A stretch of DNA of 45,960 nt from Bacillus sp. 7884-1 (GCF_002272245.1 NZ_NPDD01000212.1:1-45960); one strand, 5' to 3'; positions 1-8,458 are shown, counted from the stretch's first letter. Translations and numbers: made by a program. The notes: generated from the letters alone by a model not told the origin.

Positions 1-2
1 GA

Positions 3-482
3 GCGGTAACTATTGTTAGTAGGATTTTTACAAAGCAGTATACATCTGTCCACTTGAATAATTTTGTTAATACTTCCCCCAAAAGCCCCCCAATCTTTGG
101 GGGAGAATATAAAATTCACAAAGCAGAGAAAAAATAAAAAATCCTAGAAATTCCGTTATATCAACGCTTCTAGGGTTTTTATAATTGCTGTTTAATAAGC
201 AAATCAATTAACGTGAGTAGAACTCAATGATTGTATTGCCTTTTATTAAATAAGCCTCACTTTTATCCAGTGAAGAAAAAATAAAAGGTAATATTAATAT
301 AATTATCAAATGCTTATTGGTAGAACCAATAAGACTGCCACCATTACAACCGAGAATGTCCGCATGTTTGTCCGCAGTGAATTTTTATTTCATAGAACAT
401 TATTTAACACAGGTTTACTAAAACCTTGATTTAGTAGCCATTTTTTACTTTTGATTTCCTTCTATTATATATAGTCATGAAT
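3..482. repeat. Type-B island right-end repeat, copy 1
   Basis: Noncoding DNA that is clearly similar, over almost its whole length, to 17761-18157. Shared landmarks in the same order are a run around 30-70, a C/G-rich inverted repeat near 80-105, a bidirectional terminator-like hairpin (CCTAGAA at 143-149 with TTCTAGG at 168-174, then T5), the paired direct repeat TGTCCGCA near 360-380, and the groEL-like core that follows. This copy carries about 100 extra bases around 230-330. I read it as the distal end of an integrated element whose other end lies upstream of the window. The TGTCCGCA repeats could be recombinase arm sites; that is inference. Confidence 0.7.
143..180. terminator. Bidirectional terminator-like hairpin in type-B repeat
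   Basis: The inverted repeat CCTAGAA/TTCTAGG is preceded by an A-run and followed by TTTTT, so it could terminate in both directions. The same hairpin recurs at 17906-17941, where an inner stem GCGTT/AACGC is better preserved. Confidence 0.6.
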
Positions 483-500
483 GGGCGGCATGATGTAATC
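483..500 (+). other. Attachment-site core, copy 1 (groEL 3'-end-like)
   Basis: GGGCGGCATGATGTAATC. With the two preceding bases it reads ATG GGC GGC ATG ATG TAA, the Met-Gly-Gly-Met-Met-stop ending typical of bacterial GroEL, but no groEL coding sequence precedes it here. The same core occurs at 8070, 11914 and 18160. An integrase C-terminus on the minus strand begins 54 bp downstream. Inference: an attL/attR-type site left by elements inserting at the groEL 3' end. Confidence 0.75.
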
Positions 501-554
501 AAGCCTTTCAGCCTTTGATATATAGAGGGTTTTGAGTGATTTGATAACAAAATG

Positions 555-692
555 CTAACACATTGAAAAATAAAAGAGGCTTCTCATGAGTTCAGCGAAT
601 TTTTGAGAGGCTTCTTTTTTCATTTCTTACGTTACGTGCCCAGATAGACATTTTTGGTTATCTATTCATCTGAATGGTCGAGTCAGTCTTTA
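555..692 (-). pseudogene. Tyrosine recombinase C-terminal remnant, copy 1
   Basis: Reading the minus strand from about 692 down gives a degraded Arg-Leu-Gly-His-Ser-Asp-Glu box (here with a stop and a Gly-to-Asp change). It continues into a Tyr-Leu-His-Val-Thr segment with a 2-base insertion, then an in-frame stop, then MKKEASQKFAELMRSL (623 down to about 576), ending at TAG (557-555). This is the usual C-terminus of phage-type integrases, including the tyrosine-nucleophile segment. No catalytic core remains, so the gene is dead. It lies 54 bp from the attachment core, as in the copies at 8142 and 18232. Confidence 0.75.
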
Positions 693-790
693 AGTATTGT
701 TTCTCTAGAGGGTACTCCTTACAACGCTTTAATATACTTCTTTCTTGAGGCGTGAAAAATAAATTCAAGTAAATAATTTTTGGAATATAT

Positions 791-835
791 AGGACCATAC
801 ATTTTAGATATGTCTAATATGTGTGGTCCTTTAAT
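791..835. terminator. Terminator-like hairpin
   Basis: AGGACCATACA (791-801) pairs with TGTGTGGTCCT (820-830), an 11-bp stem with one G-U pair, followed by a short T-rich tract. It sits in the otherwise gene-free stretch 693-970, where I see no coding sequence. Confidence 0.5.
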
Positions 836-971
836 TATTCACAGTAGTTAATGCAATTATTGCAAAATAGAAGTCTTTCTTAAGGTGTATAACTTTGGAT
901 TAGTAGAGCTTATATCACATCTTATAATACCATTAATAACTTGAATACTTTGTGAAATATCTGAATCTTTA

Positions 972-1020
972 TTGACAATTAGCGTTTGGGATTCTACTAT
1001 TGATAATAGTTATCATTATC
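972..1020 (+). promoter_or_regulatory. Sigma-A promoter with Fur box for nik operon
   Basis: TTGACA (972-977), 17-bp spacer, TACTAT (995-1000). Immediately after the -10 lies TGATAATAGTTATCA (1001-1015), 14 of 15 to the 7-1-7 Fur consensus TGATAATNATTATCA, and TTATCATTATC extends it to 1020. A repressor there would cover the transcription start. This indicates iron-responsive (Fur) repression of the ABC transporter. It is not the TCGTAAT-type Zur box of Bacillus. Confidence 0.75.
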
Positions 1021-1041
1021 ACTTAGGAGGATCAACTTACG

Positions 1042-2676
1042 ATGTTTAACCCTAAAAACAAGAAACGACTTTTGCTTATGGCTGTATGGGTTCTGATAGT
1101 ATCGATGGCTTTACTTGGCTGTTCAGGCGGTTCAGTAGAAAGAGAAAACTCTAAATCTAGCAATAAAGAAACGGAAAGTATGGTTACCTTTGCTTGGCCA
1201 AGAGATATAGGTGAAATGAATCCTCATATCTATAACCCGTCTCAATTATTTGCCCAATCTATGGTGTATGAACCTTTAGTCAGCTACCAAGAGGGTGGAG
1301 AGTTAAAACCACATTTGGCAGAGTCATGGAAGATTTCCGAAGATGGGAAGGAATATTTGTTCAACATACGTCAAGGTGTGAAATTTACAGATGGTACAGT
1401 TTTTAATGCAGAGATTGTGAAAAAGAACTTTGATGCGATTTTAAAAAATGCAGCAACACACAGTTGGTTAGGATTTATTTCGAAGATCGACCAAACTGAG
1501 GCTGTCGATGAGTATACCTTTAAATTAACCTTAAAAGAACCTTATTACCCTACTATTCAGGAATTAGCGGTCGTACGTCCAGTCCGATTCCTTGGGGAGG
1601 CAGGTTTCCCTGAAGATGGTGACACCTCGAAAGGTGTAGTAAAGCCAGTTGGGACAGGTCCATGGGTATTAGATGAATATAAAGTAGATGAATATGCGGT
1701 TTTTAAAAGAAACGATCATTATTGGGGAGAAGTCCCAAATATAAAGAAAATTAAAGTGAAAATCATTCCTGATGCTGAAACTCGCATCCTTGCTTTCGAA
1801 AAGGGGGAATTAGACCTTATTTATGGTGAGGGTGTAATTAGTATCGATTCTTTTAAACAACTAGAATCAACAAGTTCATATGGAACTAGCATTTCTGAAC
1901 CAGTCGCTACTAGACAACTGGTAATGAATACGAACAAAGAACAGCTTTCAGATGTACGTGTTCGTCAAGCCCTACATTACGGCTTTAATAAATCAGCGAT
2001 GGTTGAGGGTGTGACATCTGGTTTAGAGGAGAAGGCTGACTATATCTTACCAACCAACTTCCCTTATACTTCTAATGTGAAAGCAGATACAATCGAGTAT
2101 AATGTTGAAAAAGCGAAACAATTATTGGACGAAGCTGGCTGGAAGCTGCCAAAAGGGAAAGATATTCGTGAAAAAGATGGAAAACCACTAGAAATTGAGT
2201 TAATGTATAACTCTGCTGAAGTAATCCAAAAAACAATGGCTGAAACATTACAGTCTGAATGGGCGGGCTTAGGTGTAAAATTAAATATTGCCGGAGTTGA
2301 GCTTACCACTCAAGTCGAAAGATTCAAAGCAAATGAGTTCGATATGAATTTCTATAGTAACTTTGGTGCTCCGTATGATCCGCATACTTTCGTAAACATG
2401 ATGGTCACAGAAGGATTTGGATTTAGAGAAGCAATTTCATCTTATCCTAACAAAGAAGAGGTACTGAACCAAATAGCTGAGGTTCAAAAAACAACGGATG
2501 AAAACGAGCGTCAACAACTTTACACGGAGATTTTAGGTTCACTACAAGAACAAGGTGCAATTGTACCAATTTCGTATATTAAGAAAATAGCTATCTATCA
2601 AAAGGATGTTTCTAATTTTACATTCCCTGCTAACCGGGATGAACATCCATTTACAGGAATAAGTAAGAAGAAGTAA
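1042..2676 (+). CDS. nikA: Nickel/metallophore ABC transporter substrate-binding lipoprotein (NikA/CntA-like)
   Basis: Captures nickel, or a metal complexed with a small metallophore, outside the membrane and hands it to the NikBC permease. The 544-residue protein starts with a lipoprotein signal (basic stretch, hydrophobic core, lipobox LLGC with Cys at residue 27). It continues as a family-5 (peptide/nickel) binding protein. Stretches such as PHIYNPSQLFAQSMVYEPLV, IGTGPW-like VGTGPWVLDEY and GAPYDPHTF follow Escherichia coli NikA very closely, so the nickel/metallophore subgroup fits better than oligopeptide binding. AGGAGG lies 11 bp before ATG. It is the first gene of nikABCDE and sits directly behind the promoter with a Fur box. 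The Fur control suggests uptake of an iron-regulated opine-type metallophore, as in staphylococcal Cnt, but no metallophore synthesis genes are present here. Confidence 0.88.
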   Translation: MFNPKNKKRLLLMAVWVLIVSMALLGCSGGSVERENSKSSNKETESMVTFAWPRDIGEMNPHIYNPSQLFAQSMVYEPLVSYQEGGELKPHLAESWKISEDGKEYLFNIRQGVKFTDGTVFNAEIVKKNFDAILKNAATHSWLGFISKIDQTEAVDEYTFKLTLKEPYYPTIQELAVVRPVRFLGEAGFPEDGDTSKGVVKPVGTGPWVLDEYKVDEYAVFKRNDHYWGEVPNIKKIKVKIIPDAETRILAFEKGELDLIYGEGVISIDSFKQLESTSSYGTSISEPVATRQLVMNTNKEQLSDVRVRQALHYGFNKSAMVEGVTSGLEEKADYILPTNFPYTSNVKADTIEYNVEKAKQLLDEAGWKLPKGKDIREKDGKPLEIELMYNSAEVIQKTMAETLQSEWAGLGVKLNIAGVELTTQVERFKANEFDMNFYSNFGAPYDPHTFVNMMVTEGFGFREAISSYPNKEEVLNQIAEVQKTTDENERQQLYTEILGSLQEQGAIVPISYIKKIAIYQKDVSNFTFPANRDEHPFTGISKKK

Positions 2677-2694
2677 GCGACAGGGGAGTTTTAC

Positions 2695-3639
2695 ATGGGT
2701 ACTTATGTCTTGAAACGAATCATCACCATTGTTCCAATCTTTCTTTTGGCCACTTTACTAACATTTGGCATGATCAACCTATCGCCAGTGGACCCAGCTG
2801 AGGCATATTTTGCTGCTGCACATATCCAAGCGACAGATGAAATGTTGGAACAAAAAAGACATGAGTTTGGCTTAGATCAGCCTCTCTTTATTCAATATGT
2901 AAATTCCCTAATAAAAGTAGGGCAATTTGATTTTGGCATATCATATGTTACCAATAAACCCGTATGGCAGGAGATTTCCGCTCGTTTACCAGCTACTATT
3001 CAGTTGACGATCGGCAGTCTCTTGATTGCTATCCTAGTAAGTGTTCCGATTGGTTTTTTAGCAGGTATAAAGAAGAACAGTGGAATGGACCATTTAAGTC
3101 GATTCCTCTCTTTTATAGGGGCATCCATCCCATCCTTTTGGCTTGGGTACTTATTGATATTTTTCTTTTCTGTAAAACTAGACCTTCTCCCAGTAGAAGG
3201 GATTGGAACGTGGAAGCATTTGGTTTTACCTTCCGTTACACTGGCTTTCCCGTTAATCGCACTCTATACCCGACTATTACGGGCAAGTGTTCTTGAGAAT
3301 TTACAAGAGTCTTATGTACTTTTTGCGCGGACGAGAGGGGTTCATGAAAAAATCATCATGGGGAAGCATGTATTAAGAATTGCCATTTCCCCGATGATTA
3401 CCGGGCTTGGAATGAATCTTGGGAACTTAATGACAGGAGCGATCATTGTAGAGGCAGTCTTTTCATGGCCAGGGTTTGGGCGTTTTTTTATTGAGGCTGT
3501 TTTTAACCGTGATGTTCCTGTTATTCAAGGCTACGTGCTATTGGCAGCAGGAATATTCCTTATTAGCAACTTACTAGTCGACCTGATCCAAATGTATATT
3601 GACCCACGTATTTCTAGAAGAGGAAGGCAATACCGATGA
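2695..3639 (+). CDS. nikB: Nickel/metallophore ABC transporter permease (NikB-like)
   Basis: First of two inner-membrane permeases of the importer. It has 314 residues, the normal length for NikB/DppB. Features are an N-terminal membrane anchor (KRIITIVPIFLLATLLTFGM), about six membrane segments, and the EAA-type loop that contacts the ATPases (around ARTRGVHEKIIMGKHVLR, residues 205-225). It starts 18 bp after nikA with a GGGGAG ribosome site, and its TGA overlaps the nikC ATG (ATGA), so translation is probably coupled. The substrate is inferred from NikA, since permeases of this family alone do not discriminate nickel from peptides. Confidence 0.87.
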   Translation: MGTYVLKRIITIVPIFLLATLLTFGMINLSPVDPAEAYFAAAHIQATDEMLEQKRHEFGLDQPLFIQYVNSLIKVGQFDFGISYVTNKPVWQEISARLPATIQLTIGSLLIAILVSVPIGFLAGIKKNSGMDHLSRFLSFIGASIPSFWLGYLLIFFFSVKLDLLPVEGIGTWKHLVLPSVTLAFPLIALYTRLLRASVLENLQESYVLFARTRGVHEKIIMGKHVLRIAISPMITGLGMNLGNLMTGAIIVEAVFSWPGFGRFFIEAVFNRDVPVIQGYVLLAAGIFLISNLLVDLIQMYIDPRISRRGRQYR

Positions 3640-4466
3640 AAGCAAAGCTTCGTGATCGATTAAAAAGTCAAAAAGTGATTGTCATTTGTTCAAGCATATT
3701 GGGGGTTTTATTCTTAATTACCCTTTTTGCCCCGTGGATTGCACCGAATGATCCGATTGCTGTCAATTTAGCGCATAAGCTACAGCAGCCTTCATGGGAC
3801 TATCCGTTAGGAACAGATCATCTAGGTCGCTGTACGTTTTCGCGTATCCTTTATGGGGCACGAATTTCGCTAGGGTTTGCTATGCTCATCTTTGTTTCGG
3901 CACTAAGTATTGGTTTGATTATCGGGATCGTTGCTGGGTATAAGGGCGGCTGGGTTGATCAATTGTTAATGAGACTGGGTGATGGACTAATGGCAATCCC
4001 AAGCCTTTTGTTTGTTCTTGGTTTTGTGGGCATTTGGGGAGCCGGTCTGAAGCAGGTGATTTTAGGATTAATTCTCGTACAATGGGTTTATTACGCCAGG
4101 GTCATTCGAGGGATGGTTCTAAGCTTGAAAGAACAGAACTATATTACGGCTGCTAAAATCAGTGGTTCGTCTACATGGACCATCATGAAAAAACATATTA
4201 TTCCTAACGTTCTTCCATCACTCGCTGTAATGGGAACATTAGAAATGGGTTGGGCGATTATGAACTTATCCTCCATGTCCTTTTTAGGCTTGGGTGTGCA
4301 GCCTCCTACACCAGAGTGGGGGGCGATGATTCATGAGGGAAAGTCCTATATCCGAACACATCCAGCCTTAATGATCTATCCGGGTTTCATGATTATGCTA
4401 GTTGTTGTTACCTTTAATTTATTAGGTGAATCACTATCAGAACGTTTTGGGGTTAAACGCCGCTAA
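3636..4466 (+). CDS. nikC: Nickel/metallophore ABC transporter permease (NikC-like)
   Basis: Second permease, 276 residues, with the N-terminal segment typical of NikC/DppC/OppC (single membrane helix followed by the APNDPIAVNL and PLGTDHLGRCTFSRILYGAR motifs) and about five further helices. The coupling loop is AAKISGSSTWTIMKKHIIPNVLPS near residues 170-195. It overlaps nikB by four bases and is followed 19 bp later by nikD. Together NikB and NikC form the channel dimer. Confidence 0.87.
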   Translation: MKAKLRDRLKSQKVIVICSSILGVLFLITLFAPWIAPNDPIAVNLAHKLQQPSWDYPLGTDHLGRCTFSRILYGARISLGFAMLIFVSALSIGLIIGIVAGYKGGWVDQLLMRLGDGLMAIPSLLFVLGFVGIWGAGLKQVILGLILVQWVYYARVIRGMVLSLKEQNYITAAKISGSSTWTIMKKHIIPNVLPSLAVMGTLEMGWAIMNLSSMSFLGLGVQPPTPEWGAMIHEGKSYIRTHPALMIYPGFMIMLVVVTFNLLGESLSERFGVKRR

Positions 4467-4485
4467 TGAAAAAGGACTGTTGAAA

Positions 4486-5304
4486 ATGGAAGACATTTTA
4501 AAGGTAAAAGATTTACATGTGCAAGTTAGAACCAATGACGGCTCTGCCACACTCGTTCAGGCTATTTCATTTGAAATAAAAAAGGGCAAGATCTTAGGTC
4601 TTGTCGGGGAAAGCGGCTGTGGAAAAACGGTTACAAGTATGTCGATCCTCCAGCTCCATGATAAGAAAAATGTGGATATTAGAGGAAGTATTACACTGCA
4701 AGGCAGGGAATTGAATGGTCTATCAAATAAAGAAATGCGGAAAATTCGCGGTAAGGATATTGCTTTTATCATGCAGAATCCGATGAATGCTTTTACTCCC
4801 GTGTTTACGATTGGTCATCAATTTATTGAAACCATTCAATCTCATACAGGACTAAACAAAAAGCAAGCAAAGGAGCTTGCGATTGGTGTGATGGAAAGTG
4901 TTAACCTGCCGGATCCGGCTAAATTGCTGAAAAACTATCCTTTCCAATTAAGTGGTGGTATGCTGCAACGGGTGATGATTGCCATAGCTGCCTGCCTGCA
5001 GCCAGCTGTTATTATTGCAGATGAGCCCACTACAGCCCTTGATCTTCATAGTCAATCATTAGTACTGCGTCTATTAGATAAGATTCGTTCTGAGTATGGA
5101 ACATCTATTCTACTCATTTCTCATGACCTTGGGGTTATTTCTGAATTGGCTGATGATGTAATCGTAATGCGACATGGGAGAATAGTAGAAACAGCAAACG
5201 TTTTAGAATTATTTGATAATCCACAACATGAGTACACGAAGAAGCTGTTAAGGACAAGACCGACCTTATATTCTCAAAAACAACCCTATAGCTATATGTT
5301 GTAA
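4486..5304 (+). CDS. nikD: ABC transporter ATPase (NikD/DppD-like)
   Basis: One of two ATPases powering the importer. It has Walker A GESGCGKT, signature LSGGMLQRV, Walker B VIIADEPTTALD and an H-loop (LLISHD), plus the C-terminal extension of the oligopeptide/nickel group, though this is short (272 residues, versus more than 320 for DppD). I start it at ATG 4486 (MEDILKVKDLHVQ), 10 bp after AAAGGA. An upstream in-frame ATG at 4426 would overlap nikC by 41 bp and adds residues unlike the family. Confidence 0.85.
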   Translation: MEDILKVKDLHVQVRTNDGSATLVQAISFEIKKGKILGLVGESGCGKTVTSMSILQLHDKKNVDIRGSITLQGRELNGLSNKEMRKIRGKDIAFIMQNPMNAFTPVFTIGHQFIETIQSHTGLNKKQAKELAIGVMESVNLPDPAKLLKNYPFQLSGGMLQRVMIAIAACLQPAVIIADEPTTALDLHSQSLVLRLLDKIRSEYGTSILLISHDLGVISELADDVIVMRHGRIVETANVLELFDNPQHEYTKKLLRTRPTLYSQKQPYSYML

Positions 5305-5337
5305 CGGGCAAAACGAAATTCCCAAGGGGTGAAGCCA

Positions 5338-6159
5338 TTGAGCTTATTACAGGTAAAACAAGTAAACTTTAGCTATAATTCTAAAAGGCTTTTTAAAGGG
5401 AATGATCAAACAACTAATATTCTTAATGAGATTTCCTTTGCTATTGAAGAAGGGACATGTTTGGGGTTAATTGGTACCAGCGGAGCTGGTAAAAGTACCT
5501 TAGGAAAAGTAATTCTCGGGATTCAACGCCCACAGCAAGGTCAGGTTTTGTTTCAAGGACATGACATTTACAATTTAAATAAAGCTACCCAACAAAAAAT
5601 ACGCCGTGATCTCCAAGTTGTATTTCAGGACTCATATTCCGCTGTTAATCCCCGAATGACAGCCGAACGAATTATTAGCGAGCCATTAGAGAACTTTGAA
5701 AGGCTATCTGTAGGAGAAAAAAGAAGAAGGGTTATAGAGCTATTAGAAAGAGTAGGCTTAAGTGAAAGGGATTTAAAAAAATACCCTCATCAATTTAGTG
5801 GTGGACAATTGCAAAGGATAAATATTGCTAGAGCAATTGCTCTTAAACCGAAGTTAATCGTCCTTGACGAATCAGTAAGTAGTTTAGATATGGTTACACA
5901 AAGCTTAATCTTAAAATTATTAAGTGAATTAAAGGATGATTTCGGTTTATCCTATCTTTTTATCACACATGATATTAAAGCAGCTTTTTCGATATCTGAT
6001 CAAATTGGTGTCCTTGAAAAAGGAGAATTGATAGAGCTTTACGATTCAAAAGACCAATTTTTTTCCTCCAAACACCCTATAGTTAAACGATTAAGAGACT
6101 CCATCCTTGCTGAACACCCACGTTTTCGTACACTTGCAACGAAGGTGAAACTGGGTTAG
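5338..6159 (+). CDS. nikE: ABC transporter ATPase (NikE/DppF-like)
   Basis: Second ATPase of the importer, with Walker A GTSGAGKS, Q-loop VFQDSYSAVNPRMT, signature FSGGQLQRI, Walker B LIVLDESVSSLD and H-loop ITHD. The QDSYSAVNPR segment is typical of NikE/DppF. Start choice: AAGGGG (5324-5329) lies 8 bp before TTG 5338, whereas the alternative GTG 5329 would overlap that ribosome site, so TTG is preferred. It is the last gene of nikABCDE and a terminator follows at 6345. Confidence 0.83.
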   Translation: MSLLQVKQVNFSYNSKRLFKGNDQTTNILNEISFAIEEGTCLGLIGTSGAGKSTLGKVILGIQRPQQGQVLFQGHDIYNLNKATQQKIRRDLQVVFQDSYSAVNPRMTAERIISEPLENFERLSVGEKRRRVIELLERVGLSERDLKKYPHQFSGGQLQRINIARAIALKPKLIVLDESVSSLDMVTQSLILKLLSELKDDFGLSYLFITHDIKAAFSISDQIGVLEKGELIELYDSKDQFFSSKHPIVKRLRDSILAEHPRFRTLATKVKLG

Positions 6160-6344
6160 CAAAAGTGGACATTTAAATAATCGTAAAGTCAGATAAAATA
6201 AACATAAAATATGTTGCTAAAGACGGCTCCAAAAACATTCAAAAGGAAAAATTCCGTTACTATATTCCTGGGGCAAAAAGCAGGTGTAATACGTGCGACC
6301 AAGACCTTTTAAAATGTAAGAATATAGGATGATGTATACGCAAG

Positions 6345-6365
6345 GACAGGGGAACCTGTCTTTTT
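6345..6365 (+). terminator. Terminator after nikABCDE
   Basis: GACAGG-GGAA-CCTGTC hairpin followed by TTTTT. The remaining 370-bp gap between nikE and the next gene holds only a startless 51-codon open frame (6177-6332), discussed under rejected items, and an AT-rich stretch before the MATE gene. Confidence 0.7.
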
Positions 6366-6529
6366 CTACATTATGAAAGAAATTATACTTTAATAGGTTA
6401 TTAACCTCTTACTACTTATTTGGTTAAGGTTTCAAATGATTAAAATTTGCTCAGGTTGTAGTATCAATGTGAATGCCCTAATTCAAATAGCTTCAATCGA
6501 TTAAGTTACACATAAAGTAGGAGGAATTT

Positions 6530-7885
6530 ATGAAATTGGCAACAGATTCAATGGTCTCAAATAACACTACATTTTATAGCCATAGAGAGTATTTAGTGTT
6601 GGCCATTCCACTCATTGTATCAGGCATTTCAACACCAATTTTAGGGGCTGTTGATACAGCAGTCGTTGGGAGAATTCCTAATCCGGCTTCAATTGGTGGA
6701 GTAGCTGTTGGTGCCGTTATTTTTAATACGATGTACTGGCTACTAGGATTTCTTCGAGTGAGTACAAGTGGATTTACTTCTCAGGCGCAAGGAGCAAATA
6801 ATCAAAGTGAAATAATACTATATTTTCTTAGGCCAATGATATTAGCTATATTGTTTGGATTAATTTTTATCCTTTTGCAAGATCCCATTCTAGCAATTGC
6901 CTTAACATTCATTGGAGGAAGTGAAGCTGTATTATCCGTTGCTTCCACTTATTTTTCTATTCGAATTTGGGGAGCACCGTTTATTCTACTAAGCTATGTC
7001 ATGATTGGTTGGCTTATTGGGATGGGAAAGGTTCGCTTAGCTTTGACTACTCAAATATGGATGAATGTCTTAAACATTATATTAGACCTTGTTTTTGTTT
7101 TAGGATTAGGAATGGGAGTTAAGGGTGTTGCTTACGCTACTCTTATAGCTGAGGTTAGTGCTGTTGTATTAGGGGCATGGCTTCTATATTTGACGAATAA
7201 AGAGAGACTAGTCGGTATAAAGTTATCGATGTTGATAGAAACAAAACCCATTAAAAAGATGATGAAAATGAACCGGGATTTATTCCTGAGGACTGTCTGT
7301 TTGCTTACGATGACCGTGATTTTTACTTCTAAAGGTGCAAGTATGGGTGAAGTGACGTTAGCGGCCAATGCCATCCTACTACAAATTCACTATATAATCG
7401 CTTATTTATTTGGTGGTTTTGCGAATGCTTCTAGTATCATAGTTGGCAGAGCTATAGGTGGAGCAAATCAGTTCCTTTATAAGCGTGCGTTTACTCTTTC
7501 AGCTCAGTGGGGATTAGCCTCGGCAATTCTTTTGAGTTTAAGTATATTTACTTTTGGTGAAAATATCGTCTCCTTATTCACGACAATTACAGACGTAAAA
7601 GCTATGTCAAAGGATTACCTAGTGTGGATGCTTGTGTTTCCAATCTTTGGATTCTGGGGTTTACAGCTAGAAGGAATTTTTTCTGGTGCTACTGAGGCAA
7701 AATCTATCAGGGATTCCATTGCTTTAGCATTGATGGTCTTTTTAATTGCGCTTTGGTTGTTTGTACCTCAATATCAAAATCATGGATTATGGATAGCGTT
7801 TGTCTTATTTAGTTTATCCCGTTCCTTCTTTTTATCGTTATTTGTTCCCAAATTAACTCGTGAAAAGTTTACTAACAAAAACTAA
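6530..7885 (+). CDS. MATE-family efflux transporter (DinF-like)
   Basis: A 451-residue membrane protein with about 12 hydrophobic helices in two similar halves. The start (YLVLAIPLIVSGISTPILGAVDTAVVGR) and the MYWLLGFLRVSTSGFTSQAQGA stretch identify the DinF branch of the MATE family, which exports organic compounds in exchange for H+ or Na+. AGGAGG sits 4-5 bp before ATG. It stands alone on the plus strand behind the nik operon terminator and in the same island block. Export of a metallophore that the Nik system takes back up is conceivable but is only a guess from proximity. Confidence 0.82.
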   Translation: MKLATDSMVSNNTTFYSHREYLVLAIPLIVSGISTPILGAVDTAVVGRIPNPASIGGVAVGAVIFNTMYWLLGFLRVSTSGFTSQAQGANNQSEIILYFLRPMILAILFGLIFILLQDPILAIALTFIGGSEAVLSVASTYFSIRIWGAPFILLSYVMIGWLIGMGKVRLALTTQIWMNVLNIILDLVFVLGLGMGVKGVAYATLIAEVSAVVLGAWLLYLTNKERLVGIKLSMLIETKPIKKMMKMNRDLFLRTVCLLTMTVIFTSKGASMGEVTLAANAILLQIHYIIAYLFGGFANASSIIVGRAIGGANQFLYKRAFTLSAQWGLASAILLSLSIFTFGENIVSLFTTITDVKAMSKDYLVWMLVFPIFGFWGLQLEGIFSGATEAKSIRDSIALALMVFLIALWLFVPQYQNHGLWIAFVLFSLSRSFFLSLFVPKLTREKFTNKN

Positions 7886-7932
7886 AACCTGGAATTCAAT
7901 TACCTTAGTAAATTAATAAGACTTATATAAAA

Positions 7933-8069
7933 TGCTAACATTTTGCTAACGCAATCCAGTGAAAAACGGTAATATCAGGTGAAAGATGTTACAGATAAAA
8001 TTTGGCAAAACCCTGATAAACCGCACTTTCTGCACACACCGTAAAAGATATTACACACTCTCACCTTAG
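7933..8069. repeat. Type-A island right-end repeat, copy 1
   Basis: 137 bp immediately left of attachment core 2. It matches 11776-11913 (138 bp, immediately left of core 3) throughout, including TGCTAACATTTTGC at the outer edge, CCAGTGAAAAACGGTAA, AAAGATGTTACA, CCGCACTTT and GATATTACACACTCTCACC at the inner edge. It is noncoding. Because it always abuts the core, I read it as the right end of one family of inserted elements. Confidence 0.75.
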
Positions 8070-8087
8070 GGGCGGCATGATGTAATC
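8070..8087 (+). other. Attachment-site core, copy 2
   Basis: GGGCGGCATGATGTAATC, identical over 18 bp to the core at 483-500. A type-A right end lies on its left and a decayed integrase C-terminus (minus strand) begins 54 bp to its right. Confidence 0.75.
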
Positions 8088-8141
8088 TGCCCGCTTGAAT
8101 CCCTATATTGAATAGGGTTTTAGCCCATTTTATACTCTGAA

Positions 8142-8245
8142 TTAGAGGTTTTCCATGAGTTCTTTGAACTTTTTGGGAAGCCTCTTTTTTCATTTTTTTG
8201 TGACATATAAATAAGCATTTGATTTAGAGAAAGTGGTTATAATAC
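8142..8245 (-). pseudogene. Tyrosine recombinase C-terminal remnant, copy 2
   Basis: The minus strand reads Ala-Tyr-Leu-Tyr-Val-Thr-Lys-Lys then MKKEASQK (from 8193 down). A one-base shift leads to Phe-Lys-Glu-Leu-Met-Glu-Asn-Leu-stop (TAA, 8144-8142). This is the same integrase tail as copies 1 and 4, at the same 54-bp distance from the core. Beyond about 8245 the similarity fades. An open frame of 72 codons read straight through here is an artefact of the frameshift. Confidence 0.7.
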
Positions 8246-8316
8246 GAAGCCTAATGCACGAGAAATAGTTCAATCATTTTGAGAACCAGTAATTGTAAAA
8301 AAATGTTCACAATTAA

Positions 8317-8346
8317 GGACTGCACCCTATGTTTAGGGAGCGGTCC
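8317..8346. other. Strong two-tier hairpin in intergenic region
   Basis: GGACTGC (8317-8323) pairs with GCGGTCC (8340-8346) and, inside it, CCCTA pairs with TAGGG around a TGTT loop, with single unpaired A bases between. There is no T-run, so it is not an ordinary terminator. It may be a REP-like element or an mRNA leader structure. The 8246-8520 gap otherwise holds only AT-rich DNA. Confidence 0.45.
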
Positions 8347-8420
8347 ATTGTGTGCTGTTGTATCAGCCTTTGCAACATTTGTATCTATATAATAGATTGA
8401 ATATTATTCGGTTTATCGAT

Positions 8421-8458
8421 AATAAACGTTTATTTTGAAAAAATAACTAACCTATAAT
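8421..8458 (+). promoter_or_regulatory. Palindrome and -10 element upstream of the sulfur-carrier cluster
   Basis: AATAAACGTTTATT (8421-8434) is a perfect 14-bp palindrome. It lies 18 bp before a TATAAT (8453-8458) that could be the -10 of the cluster; the matching -35 is poor. The palindrome covers the expected -35 region, so it could be an operator of an unidentified regulator. Confidence 0.4.

Noticed and set aside
565-625. Terminator hairpin (AGAGGCTTCTC with GAGAGGCTTCT and T-run)
   Set aside because: The repeated AGAGGCTTCT arms are direct rather than inverted, and the DNA encodes the integrase tail on the minus strand, which explains its recurrence better.
6177-6332. 51-codon open frame with four cysteines (RCNTCDQDLLKCKN) after nikE
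   Set aside because: No start codon or ribosome site, stop just upstream, and no recognisable family. It could be a gene scar, but support is too thin to call.
7975-8193. 72-codon minus-strand ORF starting MKKEASQK
   Set aside because: Only the first eight residues are the integrase tail. The rest is the wrong frame after a one-base shift, and it runs through the attachment core and the right-end repeat.
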